A stretch of 64,000 nucleotides of DNA, taken from Acanthaster planci. Lineage: Eukaryota > Echinodermata > Asteroidea > Valvatida > Acanthasteridae. Of the stretch, positions 42,438 to 56,200 are shown one piece after another. Each line of letters opens with the position of its first letter. Position 1 is the stretch's first letter. Below the pieces are notes generated by a model. The model saw nothing but the letters and a program-made list of their open reading frames with translations. It searched no databases and was not told the DNA's origin. The stretch covers positions 476,385-540,384 of the forward strand of contig NW_019091409.1 in assembly GCF_001949145.1 (NCBI RefSeq), written 5' to 3'. The position numbers and the translations under genes are program-made.

Positions 42438-44241
42438 GTGAGTCTTGCAGTGTTAACCACAGAATGTGCGGTAATACTCTTTAGGCCTACTTGGAAGGAG
42501 AATTTCAATTTCAATCAGCCTGACTTAATTGACTGAGCTCATTATTGAGTGTGTCTCGTGGCAAAGCGGGAGACGGGGGGGGTAAGGAGTGAGAAGAGCC
42601 TGGCCATACCACTGAGTATGTCCCCTCAAAAATGGTGCCCACAAAATACTGTTATATTTGAACATTACATTAAGCAACAATAATATTTGTATTTCATCTT
42701 CTTGTTTTCAAATTTCAAATCAGAGGGCACTCATTACATGTTTGGATGCAGGTAAAGGACGCGGCTAAATTCATTGTATTGTACATAGTATTAACTAAAT
42801 GGCCATGTTGAAGAAAGGTAAAATCCTTTCGTACACCTTTTCTAACGGAAAGCTGTTTTCGCTGTAGGACATGCCTGCGTTGATGAACTCGCTGTACCCG
42901 TCAACATAAGCGAGAGTGAGGCTGGCTTCGTGTCGACAGCAGATTTTCCTCAGTCGCCCACAAACTGCACGTCCTCGTCGATAATATGGGAAGTCCGGAG
43001 CATTGGAAACGCAAGCATCAGTCCTTGGATATCCATTGAGGTCACCGATCTGACTACTTCGGCAAACGCTGAACAGTTTGCCGTGCACTTTGCTCTCTCG
43101 CCTGACGGGGAATGGTTCCCCTTGTCCCGGGAGGTCCAGCGTCGCGTTTTTGTCCCCGCTGCCCACGAGTTACGGCTGAAAGCAGAATACTCGTGGACTG
43201 GTGAAGAGGAACATCTGAACCAAAGTCATGAATTTCAAGCAAGACTGTCACTTACCAATGAAACAGGTAAGCCTTAGAGGATGCCAAATAATGATAAACA
43301 CGCAGTGTTTTATTTAATTTAAATTTTTGAAATTCAAACACTATAATTACAAGTCTTCCTTTTTATTATGGTTGATATATTATAATATTTATAATATAAA
43401 AAAATTTTTCTGAAAGTATGAAAGTTGTTTAGAACACTGAATTCAATTTCATACTTTTACATGCGTGCTGTATACTTTCTGCATGTTTTTCTAAAAATCT
43501 CATGTCAGGTTTCTAGTAGCTTGCATTTTTAACCCACTGCTGCAGATTGCAGAAAAGACATGTTTTGCAGAGAAGTTAGCCACGTAGTGTGCATCCACCC
43601 CACTGCCATCTGCGATAGAAAGATTGATTGTCGTAACCAGTGGGTGGACGAGACGGATTGTGGTAAGGCGGTTTTCCTTTATTGAAGAGCAGTATGGGGA
43701 ATGCATCGCCTGTCCAAATCAACTCAGCATTATTTTTGGTCCATTTTGCGGAGCCATCGTAGTCGTAGCACATTGCAAGTGAACAGAGGTCGCACGTGCG
43801 TTGATAGTTTGTAACGGATATGCTTACAACATGACAAACGAGTTGTGCAATGGTGGCTTTTTGATATTTCTGTTGATGAATTTTCAAAACGTTTCAAAAA
43901 GTGCATGCTTGGATCCAATGCACTCTCTTTAGTCTTCCAGTCTACGTAAATTAAACGCATGTTTCTCATTACACGAAACCACAAACATCAAGCGAGGCAT
44001 GACGGAGAGGGTCAGGAAATAAACACCTGTCTGCAGTTTGCCCGTCACCATATTGACAAAGTTGTTTCGTTAGCCCTACATTTTGGAAGACCTCTTTGTA
44101 CACAGTGTGCTTTTTAATTGGAATTAAAGAAGCAGTTCTAACTGTTACTCCGGTATAGGAATTTTATTTAAAGATGGTACAAATTATGTGAAAGGGAATA
44201 CCCCTTGCCTCTTTTTTAAAAGCGATAGGCCTATTCGTTGG

Positions 44242-44272
<31 letters not shown>

Positions 44273-47200
44273 TGAGTATCCATAATCAGGTCCGTGCGTG
44301 TTTTGAAATAAAAACTTCTTTTCTTCTTCCTCGGCACCTAATATGCCTTGTGTGGGCAGAGGAGGTGTGTGGCCCGACGAACCTCGACCTCACCCCCGGT
44401 CAACAGCTCAACATATCGAGCCCAAACTCCACCAACAGCTTTATCTGTACCTGGGTGATCCGTGCACCATCGTCCAGCGACATCCTTCTCAGGTTTTCCA
44501 GCTACCAGCTGTCTAGGAATGTCGTCTTCGTCGTTGCAACGGCAGAGTTCTCTTATGCAGCCCGTTCAGGGCTGGAGAATGTCGTCTTTTTTAGCGCCTT
44601 CACGAGCGTCGCTTCCATTCCTCGCTCCCTCAAAATATCCAATTCCACCATATGGGTGTTTTTCATGCACGCGGTGTGGGGCTTGTATGAGCCGTCTGCT
44701 TTCTCCTTTCAAGCTCATGCCATCAGCAAGACCAATACATGTAAATGATGAGTTCGTTACATGATAATAAAAACCACTTGCTTTTAAGACCATTCAGCTG
44801 TGCATGGCCAGTCCAGGAAACTTCAATCTAATTTAAAATAACAACAAATCCCGAGTTTATTTTGACGGTGTTTTTTGTATGAAAGTCGATGAAGAACACA
44901 AGAATTTGTATTCTACGGGAAGCTTTCAGGCGAACACGAGTCCATCCCCATGCATGCTACTCTGCTGTAGGGGCCCTCAAAACCTCTAATGGTTATTGAG
45001 TGGGTATTTCATTCTCCACCAGTCTCACTTCTAGTCGTTGTGTCAAAAAGTACACAATGCCTCTATCGAGTTACCAAATGTTTATTGTTATAAAGGATGA
45101 GCAAAACGTATACTTGTTGCGAAGAGAATAAATGGACCGTTACACAGTAAAACAAGTATAGGTGCCTATAAAGGAAAACTTATTTGGTAAATTCTGAAAA
45201 ACCATTACGCATTGATGTCTTATCCTATACACAGTATTCAAAAGTGCAAATTCACATCACAAGGTTAGATTCATAGGTGTCCTGAAATAACAGCACAGTG
45301 AATAGTGATAACCATTAGCTTAACTCATATCTTTCACGTGCCAAAGCAGGGTCTTATGTTTCTCCTACTTGCACAGATGCATATTAAAGCACTTCCCAAT
45401 CTCTGTTTCTCGACAGTGGAATGCAGCGATGGGGACTTTTTATGCACCACGGGAACCGAGTGCATCAATGGAAGCAAAAGGTGCGACGGTATACCGGACT
45501 GCGAGGACTTCACCGACGAATTCGCCTGTTCGGGTAAACCTTTCGCTTTTACCTAAATCGTCACCAATTGTCGCTGATCGCGCATCATTTCTTTGAGCTG
45601 TCACCGGCAGACTTACCTTATGGAAACTATGGGGTTTTCCGTGCACTCCGCTGATTCTAAAGGGGGAAGACATATACACTCTTTCCGGATGTGCGCTTAT
45701 GTAAGGGAAAAAGTCACTCTCATAAGCAGTGAGTCCCTCAAAAATCCACTCCTTTGCACAGGTTTTAAAAGGGACTCGCTCTTCTTGAGAGAGAGTTTTT
45801 CACTCTTTTGCATTTAGAGGGTACCCTAGTCACGGCAGCACTCTACTAAAATATCTTGCATTTCTGGTGAAGAACATTTCAAATGGACAACTGTATAAGT
45901 ATACCCTCCATAAACAGGACGGTGAATCTTTGAAGAAACAAACAAATGAACAAACAGATAATCTAATAAATCAAATGTATCTGATGCGCAGAAATCGAGA
46001 GATGTCGGTTCTGTGTTGTGAAGCACTTTCATGATATTGTGAAGGTCTTGAGTTCTCATCCCGCCGGAACGGGTTTACGGGCCAGGAAATAACGGCATCT
46101 GCTTTCCTTTTTGCAGAGATGTGTCGTGGTCAATTTTCTTGTGGGGTAGGAGCTTCGGATTGGTGTCTTGAGGGACGATTCGTTTGTGACGGCTACGGAA
46201 GCTGTCTGGACTTTCGAGACGAGTTAGGATGCGGTAGGTGCCAGCCGAAAAGCGCCTTCAGCCTTCCTCACAACTCTTTCAGCAGACACCTCATTAAACT
46301 GGGTCACCTACTTTGAAACTGAACTTGATACTTGGAAAGCTGACGGCTTTGCTCATAATTTTAATGATTTTTGTTTCCACGAATACAGAAGTGACAGGCC
46401 ATTTGGGTGAAACGCAGAAGCATAAAAAAAACACACGACACGTTTGAAATTTGGCATAATAAGCCGGAGAGGACAAAAATCCCCCTCAGTAGGAAATATT
46501 TTGGCTGATCATAGAAAACGACACTTTCATATTAAAACACAAATTTCCTGCTTTATCTCTGCAGCACCTTCGTGCGGGGACGTCAGAATCAACCTTCAAC
46601 CAACCAGCACCTATCTGCTGACATCTCCCTATTACCCGTCGTCATATCCCATTAGGATCGCCTGTGTTTGGCTGATCACGGCCCCGCCACCAGCTACAAA
46701 AATCCTCATCCGGACAGTAAGCATCCGCTTGAACTTCAACGCCGTTCTGAGAGTCGGGGAAGGAGCGAGGGTCAGCCGGAGACGGAGCCGGGTTATCTGG
46801 GAGCGGCGAGGGGGCACGGCGCCGCTGGTCGCTATGTCACAAGGTCGCGAGATCTGGGTGACGATGGAGGAATTAAACAACGCGCCCTCGGAGAATTCCC
46901 TCCACGGCGTACCAGATCCGCACTTTGCCTTGGAACTCACTGCTTTCGAACGCGATGGTAAGTCATTGCTCAACACTACAAATTCATTAAGATCTGTTCT
47001 GTCAAAAACCAGCTGTCTTTGCGAATGGCCTAAATTAAAAAAATATCGGCTTAAATTTGGTATCATGAAATTCAAATTGTCATTATTCTGCAACAGACAA
47101 TCTAGACATATTAAAGCTATTTTCGACATGCTGCCCAGGGCACATTTGAGGACTACCACAACTGATTCTTCTCTTTGTGAAGCCCTGAGCGAGTAGTCCC

Positions 47201-50200
47201 CATTCGTGAAATGGGCACCTTGCTTGAGTATGAGGCTGCACTGGCAAGTTTCACCCGCTGGAATGGGTTCTCATCAGCATACGACTATAGGAATAACAGC
47301 AATGACAAAGAGGCTTCGTCGGCATAACTTGACTGTGGGAAATGAACGAAGCCGGTTACTAGCAGCTCGTCTTAATTCTAGCCATAGTTAAGTAATTGAG
47401 CACGACCGACCTGTGTTTAGCACGTGCACCCTGGCTATCATACCAGTGAGCCATGAATAAAGGAAGTTGACGTTTTCCGTATACGATTTCAGTGAATTGT
47501 TCCATCGATGGCCAAGTCGCGTGCGACAGCGGACTGCAGTGTATCCAAGCCTTCGAAAAGTGCGACGGCATCGTCAATTGCTGGGACAACTCTGATGAAT
47601 ATTCATGTGGTACGTGCTGCTACATTATTATTCAAATCTTACGCGCGCTAAATTTTCATGAACTATTTTTCCTGATGGTAGTGTTTTACTATTCATGAAC
47701 AGCCTCGGAATGTTAAAGTATCATATGGTGTTTCATAATGGGTAATTTGATTTTAATTAAAGATGTATGTTGAGCTCAAAATTATTCTTACCCAGTAGAA
47801 AATAAGATACGTTTCTAAATTCTTCATTTGTAAAAGTTATTATGTTGGTACTTCTACTTTATCTTTTGTTGCAATACACAAACCTACATGTGTGTTGGCT
47901 AAACATTCCTTTGCATAATAATAGATACGGCTCGGGTTTCTTTTTTGCTCCTGGTAAAAATTATTCACACCCCAGGTTTACATAGGCCTAAGTTGGTTCA
48001 AGACGGTTCCTATAAGTATCGTCCACAAGCTTTATCTGCATGTCTCCTGTTGGAAGTTGGCCCACTCTTCCTTGGCGAAAGCCTCCAGCTGGGTCAGGTT
48101 GGATGGTCTCCTGGCCATCACTCCAGTCTTCGGCTCCCTCCACAGATTTTCTATTTGATTTAGATCAGGACTTCGACACGCATGCTCATTCCAGTGCATG
48201 GCCACCATTGTCCTTGAACCACTACTTTAATACCTTGGCAGTGTGCTTGGGGTCATTGTCCTGCTGGTACGTCCAATCAGGTCCAAGCTCGAGTTTCTCA
48301 GCAGACGCTTTCACGTCGTTATCAAGGATCTTGATATAATCCTCCTTTTTCATGATGCCCTGTATCTTAATGAGTTTCCTGGTGCCACTAGCAGAAAAGC
48401 AACCTCATGGCATAATGTTTGCCACCACCATGCTTTACGGTTGGGTCTGTTTTCTTCGGCTTGTAATGTTTCACCTTGCTTCCAGCAGACTTAGGCAATT
48501 TCCATGTGGCCATACAACTACTTCTTTGTTTCATCAGACCACAGGACAGATGACCAAAAGGAAGGATTTTGGTACAGATGTGCTCTAGCAAATGCCAGAC
48601 AAGCCTTCTTATATTTCTTCCTGTGAAGTGGTGTTTTCCTGGGCCTGCGTCCGTGGAGACCTCCTTTGCGCAATACTCGCTGGATGGTTGCCCGTGACGA
48701 CTTTGTCCCTGCCTTGTCAAGGGTATCAATTAAGCCCTATGACCCGTGGGTTGTTGTAAGCCTCCCGGCAGATTTTTTCTGGCGAGTCTAGGAGATACTT
48801 TGCCCTTCCTGCCATGCCCATTGAGGTTTTTTCAACCTCTTATGCTTCCCGATGATAAGCTGAACTGTTGCAACTAGGGACCTCACATTGCTCAGAAATT
48901 TCCTTTTAGCCGTTGCCTTCTTAATGGCTATTCATGATACGCTGGCGTGTATATCCTCACTGAGTTCCTCCTTCTTGGCCATGGTGACGAGTAACTGAAA
49001 ATGATATGAAAAAGTTTCTTTGAATAGCCATAAAGAAGGCAACGGCTGAAAGGAAATTTCCGAGCAATATGAGGTATACTCTTTGGGGAAGATGGCATAT
49101 CATCAAAATTTTGAACACAGAGTCATTAAAAGAAGGTATTTATTCTATTGGAACATCTTGAAATAGCTTCATGCCAAAGATTCTTGCAGCTATAGAAAGT
49201 GAAAATAAGCAGTATGAATGAAGAATGAAAGGACATTTTTTCTGGAGATTTTGTCTGGGGAATGAATTATTTTGACCGGAAGCAAAAAAGAAACCCGAGC
49301 CGTGTCTATCATACAAATGAAGTTAAGCCAACACACGTGTGGGTTTGTGTATTGCAACAAATAGACAAAGGATATAGTGGAAGACTTGACGTAATTGCTT
49401 TTACAAATAAAGAATTTAGAAAAGTGTGATATTTTCCTAAGGGTATGAATAATTTTGAGCACAACTGTATTTGTTCAAAACTCGGCTGTGACGTTAAGTC
49501 ACTAACCTGTGTTTTGTTCTTCATCATGTATAGGGCAGTGCGACGGTGAGGCCCTTTCATGTGAGATTGTTGAGGAGAAGGATATGCCGTTTTGTGTTGC
49601 TGCAGACCTCATTTGTAATGGCCAAGCCGATTGTTATGGTGATTACAAAGATGAGACATTGTGCTGTAAGTGTTAGCGCATCATTTTTCCACTTCGAACG
49701 CCTCACTAAATTCTCCTCAAGCAAGCTATGAAGATGACAATCTTTTTACGGAGTGGGTATTTAAAGTACATATTTGTCTTCTCTCTTTTTTGGCAAGTTA
49801 TATCTATTTCCTTTTGAAGACCTAGCGCCAGCCTAACCCAGAGTATGAAACCTTTACCACTTTCCTGCCTCTTTATCAGCAAACGTGTGTGGGCAGCGAC
49901 ACATCAACCTCGAAGAGTATCCAGACTCACCGTACAACATATCATTTGCAAATGGATTTCCACCAGCTACAGACTGTCTCTGGATATTCACTACAACTCC
50001 GGGAGAGAGGTATGTGAGCCGCGTACGGGTCTTGTATTTACATCTCTCCTAATGCAAATACGTGAAAATGGTGATAACAAACACAGCGTAGTAGCTCAGG
50101 GATCTCCAATCAGCCGATACATGCTCCAGCGAGGCTCAAACTAGCTAATTCTGCGGATTGTTAGTGTGCAGTTTGATAACCAGTTATTTCTTGTTTAAGG

Positions 50201-53200
50201 TACATCAGTAGAACAGTTGGGAGTACCTGTGCACGTGGCTACACCAGATAAGACACTTTGGAAGTGTTTATTTCTTTCCAAAACAGGATTCTCGTGGAGG
50301 TGATACACCAAACCATGGGCGAATTTGATGATGAAATTGGTGTTGGAGATGGCATTCACCCTACTAATCGTTCATCAAGGCTAGCAACGCACACCTACAA
50401 AGTCAGCCCTCGTGCTTTCCTGTCAAAAACAGACACTGTGTGGATGTATTTCTACGGTAGAGACTCTGTAAAGTCTGGAGGATCTTTCTGGTATCAATTT
50501 AGCACGTTCCATGAAAGTGAGTAGGAAAAAAACAATCATATTGCCCTTGAGGCAGGCTATTTTTAACTGTCAGCGACATATACTCTTAAGACGTCAACAT
50601 CCCGAAGTGGAAACATTTCGACAGTGGGAAGTCGACGTTTAAAGTACCGTAATCCACTATGAAAGATAACTTTCAATTAACATGTCAGCAAGAGAATATC
50701 ATCATCATCGAATCAAAACAAGCTGATCATTGTTTTTATTTTGACTTTTAGAAACATGTCGTGAGTCAGAGTTTCGTTGCAAATCGAATGGTTTGTGTAT
50801 GACTGCCGAGCTCCGTTGTGATGGTGCCCCCTGGTGCAGCGATTTTTCCGACGAATTTGGCTGTGGTATGTGCTTTATAAAACCAAAATTAGCTCATCAG
50901 TGATTCATTTCTTGTTTGGGGGTGGGATAAAATAGCTTTTCGTTGAGTTTTTGACGGGTCATCTCATTAAGCTGTATAATTGTCAGAAAACGAACGAACA
51001 AACAAACTTATCCTGCTTCCCCTGCACGTCCACATCAAAAGACTGTTGTCTATCAAACACGGTCGTAACTATAGATACTGCACGTAGGGAATAGATATTT
51101 CATCGCTTATTTTTGCTTTTGCATTTATTTTTAGACCACTGCGGCGGCGTATCGACCATTAATGTGACAGACGGCTTACCGTTCCTACTTCAGGCAAACT
51201 TTGAAAAAGATGCCGCCACCTATCCTTACGGCCAGAGCTGCCTATGGCGCGTAGCTGCCTCGTCGGGACGACCAATCAGGATCACCATCAAAGATCTCAG
51301 CCTCTCTAACCACAGCTATTTGGTTGTCGGAGAAGGTCTCGAGATAAGCGCAGAGCGTGTTTTCACTGTGATGTCCGGCTCACATGGAAGACAGACGATT
51401 GCATCTCGCACCAGCGCCGTGTGGGTCAAATTGGAATCGGCAGAGAGCTGTAATAATCGGTTTGCCATTGAGTTTCAACAATTTAATACCATGCATGTCG
51501 GTAAGTGTACAAATCTTATCGTGCTGTAAAAGAATTGAACATTTTGATTTTGTTGAGATACTTAACCTTTAAAACATGCAGATCAGCAGAAAATTGTCAA
51601 CAGTATATTAAATTTTTCCGCAGAAGTCGTTGTCATTAATCTGGTCGATTCTGAGATGCTCTTGCCCGGTCATTTCTTTGGCTCCTTTCAGAATGTAGCG
51701 AAGGTCAGTTTACGTGCCCACTTGAACACAAATGTATACCTGTGGACCAGGTGTGTGATGGGATACCACAGTGTCCGCTCCAGGGAGATGAAGTTGCCTG
51801 TGGTAGGTACACCACACCGAAATCCTGCTGTCTCTAATAAGATTGCAAGATTCTTTTATAAGACTTCAAGTGACCTTGACAGTTGGAGGACGGAGGTATT
51901 TTCCTACCTCCACGGTTTGAGGTTTAATTCACGAAATAGGAATGCTGTTTCAGTCCTTAAGTTGGAGTTTGATGTCTCGTTACTTGACAGGATCATGTGC
52001 GCAGGATGAATACCAGTGTCCTGAAGTCAGTTGTATCGGCTGGCTTGATGACATCTGCGATGGCAGAGTTAATTGCGGAGACCTGTCTGACGAGAAGAAC
52101 TGTTGTAAGCTCAAAAATGATTCTAATAATTTCAGTGCCTTGCCACTACATTAATTGTAGATGGCATACTGATTCTCAAGAATTTTAGACTGTTTCTGTG
52201 ATTCTCTGATCACATCACAGTATAAGGATGCGGTAATTGTGTTCCGGCTCCATGTCCTAAAACGCTGTTCATTAAAGATGGATGTATTGCGAGAGCTTGG
52301 AGGGTTGATGAGGGTTAAAGGGCTTTCAAAATGGCTGTATGTTTGATCCTTCATTCCTAATCCGTTCCACAATTTATCAATTAATTGTACCTGATGAAAA
52401 TATCATTATCGTGCAAACAGATCAGCTTTTATCAGTGGCTTGCATTGTGAAATTTAGAAAAGGGATGGGTGTCTCGGACAACTTCACTACGCCGATGTGA
52501 CCAAATAGGAAGACGTGTGGCCATGATCATGGGACTAAGAGGGCTATTTCTTCCGCAATACGCATATGTAGATCCTTGTGGGAAGAGCGACCTTGTCTTG
52601 AGCAATGACACAACATCATCACTGACTCTACTGTCGATCAACTATCCACTGCCCTACCCAAATGAGGCCCTGTGTTTCTGGGTCGTGACAGTCGACAAGG
52701 GTTCCGTGGTGGTCCTCCACTTCATCAACTTTGACCTGCAGCGTGGTAAAGACTTCTTTACTGTCGGTAGTGGCCACGATCCCTCGGATGCAGACTCGCT
52801 GATTGCTCGTCTGAGCAGCGCCCTGGTAAGCGCGCGGGTCATTTCGACGGGGCCCAAGATCTGGCTGAAATTCCAGAGTGATGCATCCATTACTCGGAGA
52901 GGATTTTCAGGAACGGTGTCCCAAGCAATCCCTGGAGGTTGGTACTGTCTCTCATTTTGAGCTGATATCACAGACATTAAGCAATTTCCAGCGTAGCCTC
53001 TGAGATTCAGCTGTGCCAATTTGGCTCTTTACTTATAGACTTCTTGCAATATTTCGCGGAATTCTTTAAAGAATTTTGCAAAATGTTATGAAAAATTTAA
53101 GGATTCTTCTAGCAACAGTCTTACTTAATGAGAAACCCAGACTTTCTTTTGATCTCAGTCGATATAATCGAGTCTACGGGAATCCTAGAGCACGATTTTT

Positions 53201-56200
53201 CATCGCCATAGACCCATATTGTACCCCCCCCCCTTAAAAATGCCGATTTGTTGCAGTCGACGCAACTATCGAAAAAGTTAACTGTCAAGGATCTTGCATG
53301 TTTTAAACCATAGAAAATAATTTTATATCCTTGACTGTGATTTAGAATACTAAAACACCATTTGCTCTTAATTTCTGACATTTGTGCTTCAATAAACAGG
53401 TACCTGTCTGCATGGTGAATTCACATGTCAGCATCAAACGACAGGCCTGACTTGTCTTAACGCTGATGCCGTCTGTGATGGATATGCAGTCTGCAGAGAT
53501 GGATCAGACGAAGACAACTGCGGTAAGAGCTCATCGTCTCAATCTTTCCTTTGTTCTTCTCGCACCCATTTGTAAACTAGGTTCATGCAATCCGTTTTGG
53601 CTTCAATCGAATATATCTTGAGGAACAAATATATAAATGAAAATATCAATTTCGAGATTTCGGAAGTGTGCATAAGAAAGAAAGATAACGAATAAAGATA
53701 AGGTCTCATGACAGGAAGGGATAAATGTTTACCAACAACTGCTTACACACAGTGACAATAATTCGAACAGTTTTCTAAGTTAAGTTTTAAATTTGATACC
53801 AGGTGTATGTGGACCCCGGGATATTTACGTTGGCAGTGAGGCTGTGGTGCTCCAGTCGCCGTCGTACCCAAACCACTACCCAATCATGTTGCTTGCATGT
53901 GGCAAGTCGTGCCCGATCAAGGGACTTCGTTCGTGATGAGGATCGCCGATTTTGCCATGGAAGACCGCTACGACTTCCTATACGTGACCCGCGGGGCTGT
54001 GGCCGCTGGGCTGAACGCCGAGCGTGTCTTTGCTCTAACGGGCGAGGACATCTCTCGGCGGACGATGGTGTGGTCGGAAAACGTCTGGCTAACTCTAGAG
54101 ACTGACGACTCCAAGGCATTCCGAGGATTCTCGATTTTAATCCATCAGCTCAATGTCAGTGAACATAGTGGTAAGCTAAAGTTAGTATGCTGCAGGACTG
54201 GGCTCTCAAAATACGCCCACTAAGTACACTCACGTTGTGGTAAGTGAATAACTCATTTTATTTCTCGCAACCTCCAGGTGTGTGCAAAGATGTCGAGTTC
54301 CACTGTGGAAGTGGGTTCTGTATAAGTTCAGAATCTGTCTGTGATGGCTACTTGGACTGTCTAAACTACAAAGATGAAGCCAACTGCAGTAAGTAATTTT
54401 GTCCGGGTCGGTCAGGCCCATTAGAATTTTAAAATTAATGCCCGGTTGTTACGGACAGGCAAATAGGTATATAAGTATAAATAACAACCCTGGCAGGATA
54501 TCACCATTTATATTACTGTACTAGTTATTTCATTTTAATTAATTTGTGTTTTATCATTTAGATCTGCGCCTGTAATTTACAAAGCAGAAATGATACTGCC
54601 AATGCAAGAGATTGATGTTCAGCGTGTTTGGGGTGGGTCTGTGGATGCAAGACGTTGTCATTGTTTGTGGTGAATGTAGTAGGAACAACGCTGTCTTTCC
54701 TAACTTGTTTTGGTGTCTCCAGGTGAAATATTCTGTCCAGGGTCGTACAAGTGTGATGACTTATCTGTATTGAACACCACCACCACTGCTCATCCAACTA
54801 CCTTAGTCTATCACGAACCTATGACCGTGTCAGCTTCATGGCATACGTTATGGACCACTGCTCTGCCTTCCTCTTCTTTAAGCTATGGGAATATCCAAGC
54901 ACAGTGTATACCAACGGCTCTGGTTTGTAATGGAGAGCAGGACTGTCCAAACCTAGACGACGAAACAGAATGTGGTAATTCATAATTTTTTTGTAGTCAT
55001 GACTATCGGTGATAGCAACAGTAAGAGATGTTGATGAAGGAGGCTCCAAACTAGTTATCATTGATGTTTTCCTTTATGATCAAATTCCCCAGTCGGCATT
55101 ATTTACTTAGGATCAGCATGTTAGGAACGAACAGTTGGGATAGTGCTTGACTTGGGGCCCAAACTATTAATATGCAGAAAAAACCTTATTGATTTCACCG
55201 TGTTGCAGATAGGAAGCGATGCCCTGCGGGTTGTGATTGTAGCTACAGTGTTGAAGGAGAATTTGTGGTGTCTTGTGCAAACGGCTGGGATGCTACTACG
55301 CTGTCGAACATAGCGGCAACAACCTACACATTGTGAGTACATAAAAAGGTATTTTGCGACAACATGGAAAGCGGGCTAGTAGTCTTGTGATTGCACGGTT
55401 TTACAGTAATGCAATTTGGGAGTAGTTATCTTGTGAGAATAACGCTTGGCAAACTCAGTTGGTAAAATAACAGTGAGTAAAATGGAGAGAAATTTAAGTG
55501 ATGGTCGCCAACATTAGATTGATTCATGTTTTGTGTCCGTCTGCAGACATTTGTCTGGAGTTAATATTAGTCTGGAGGGGGGGATCTTCAAAGAGCTGTC
55601 GAACCTGAAAGTGCTGTAAGTGTTAATTTTATTTGTTGCTTTATAGTGTCAGAATGGATCCAGTGTTCATGTTTTTCGCTTCGTTGCAATTAATTCTATG
55701 TGTACGTATTTTATAATTTTAACTTTTTAGTCTTTTTTTTTCAAAAGAAGTATGAGAAATGTTTTTACAGTGCAATTTCAATACGAAAATACTCTCTAGG
55801 AACCAAATTGATCCGTTATTAAGTTTTTTTTCTTAATTTCAGGTCGTTGAAGAACAACGAGATAAAGGAAATACCACAACGCACTTTTGATGGACTGGAT
55901 AGCTTAGTGTGGCTGTAAGTCAGACATATTTAAGAATGAAACCCTGATTTCGTTCCAAAGTCTAGAAACAAATGGAATAGGTGTGGACCGTTTTGTATTG
56001 AATAGTCACAACGACTGTTTGGATTTCTTTGTAGAGATCTTTCAAATACATCGCTGACGGAGCTTAAGGAATCTGCCATGGAAGAGTTGTCAAATCTCCG
56101 CGGAATGTAAGATTGGTCTTAGCAATAACGTATTTTCACTTCTGAATCACATGTGGAAGTGCTGGTTATTCAGTCGAACGATAATAATTTAGCTGGGGTG

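Larger units (their letters stand above)
47768..49467 (-). mobile_element. Tc1/mariner-like transposon, complete ends, in receptor intron 8
   Basis: About 1.7 kb bounded by TA at 47766-47767 and 49468-49469. Terminal inverted repeats are about 205-210 bases (47768-47973 and 49258-49467). They share inner GCTCGGGTTTCTTTTTTGC and outer GCTCAAAATTATTC blocks, as in long IR/DR-type Tc1 elements. The outermost bases fit the CAGTTG-type Tc1 end on the right and a changed TGTTGAG on the left. The minus strand carries a broken transposase, listed separately. Confidence 0.85.

Noticed and set aside
46632-47159. A 175-codon open frame on the minus strand
   Set aside because: It lies antisense to CUB exon 7 of the receptor, whose plus-strand reading has clear domain residues and splice sites. 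It is a shadow frame.
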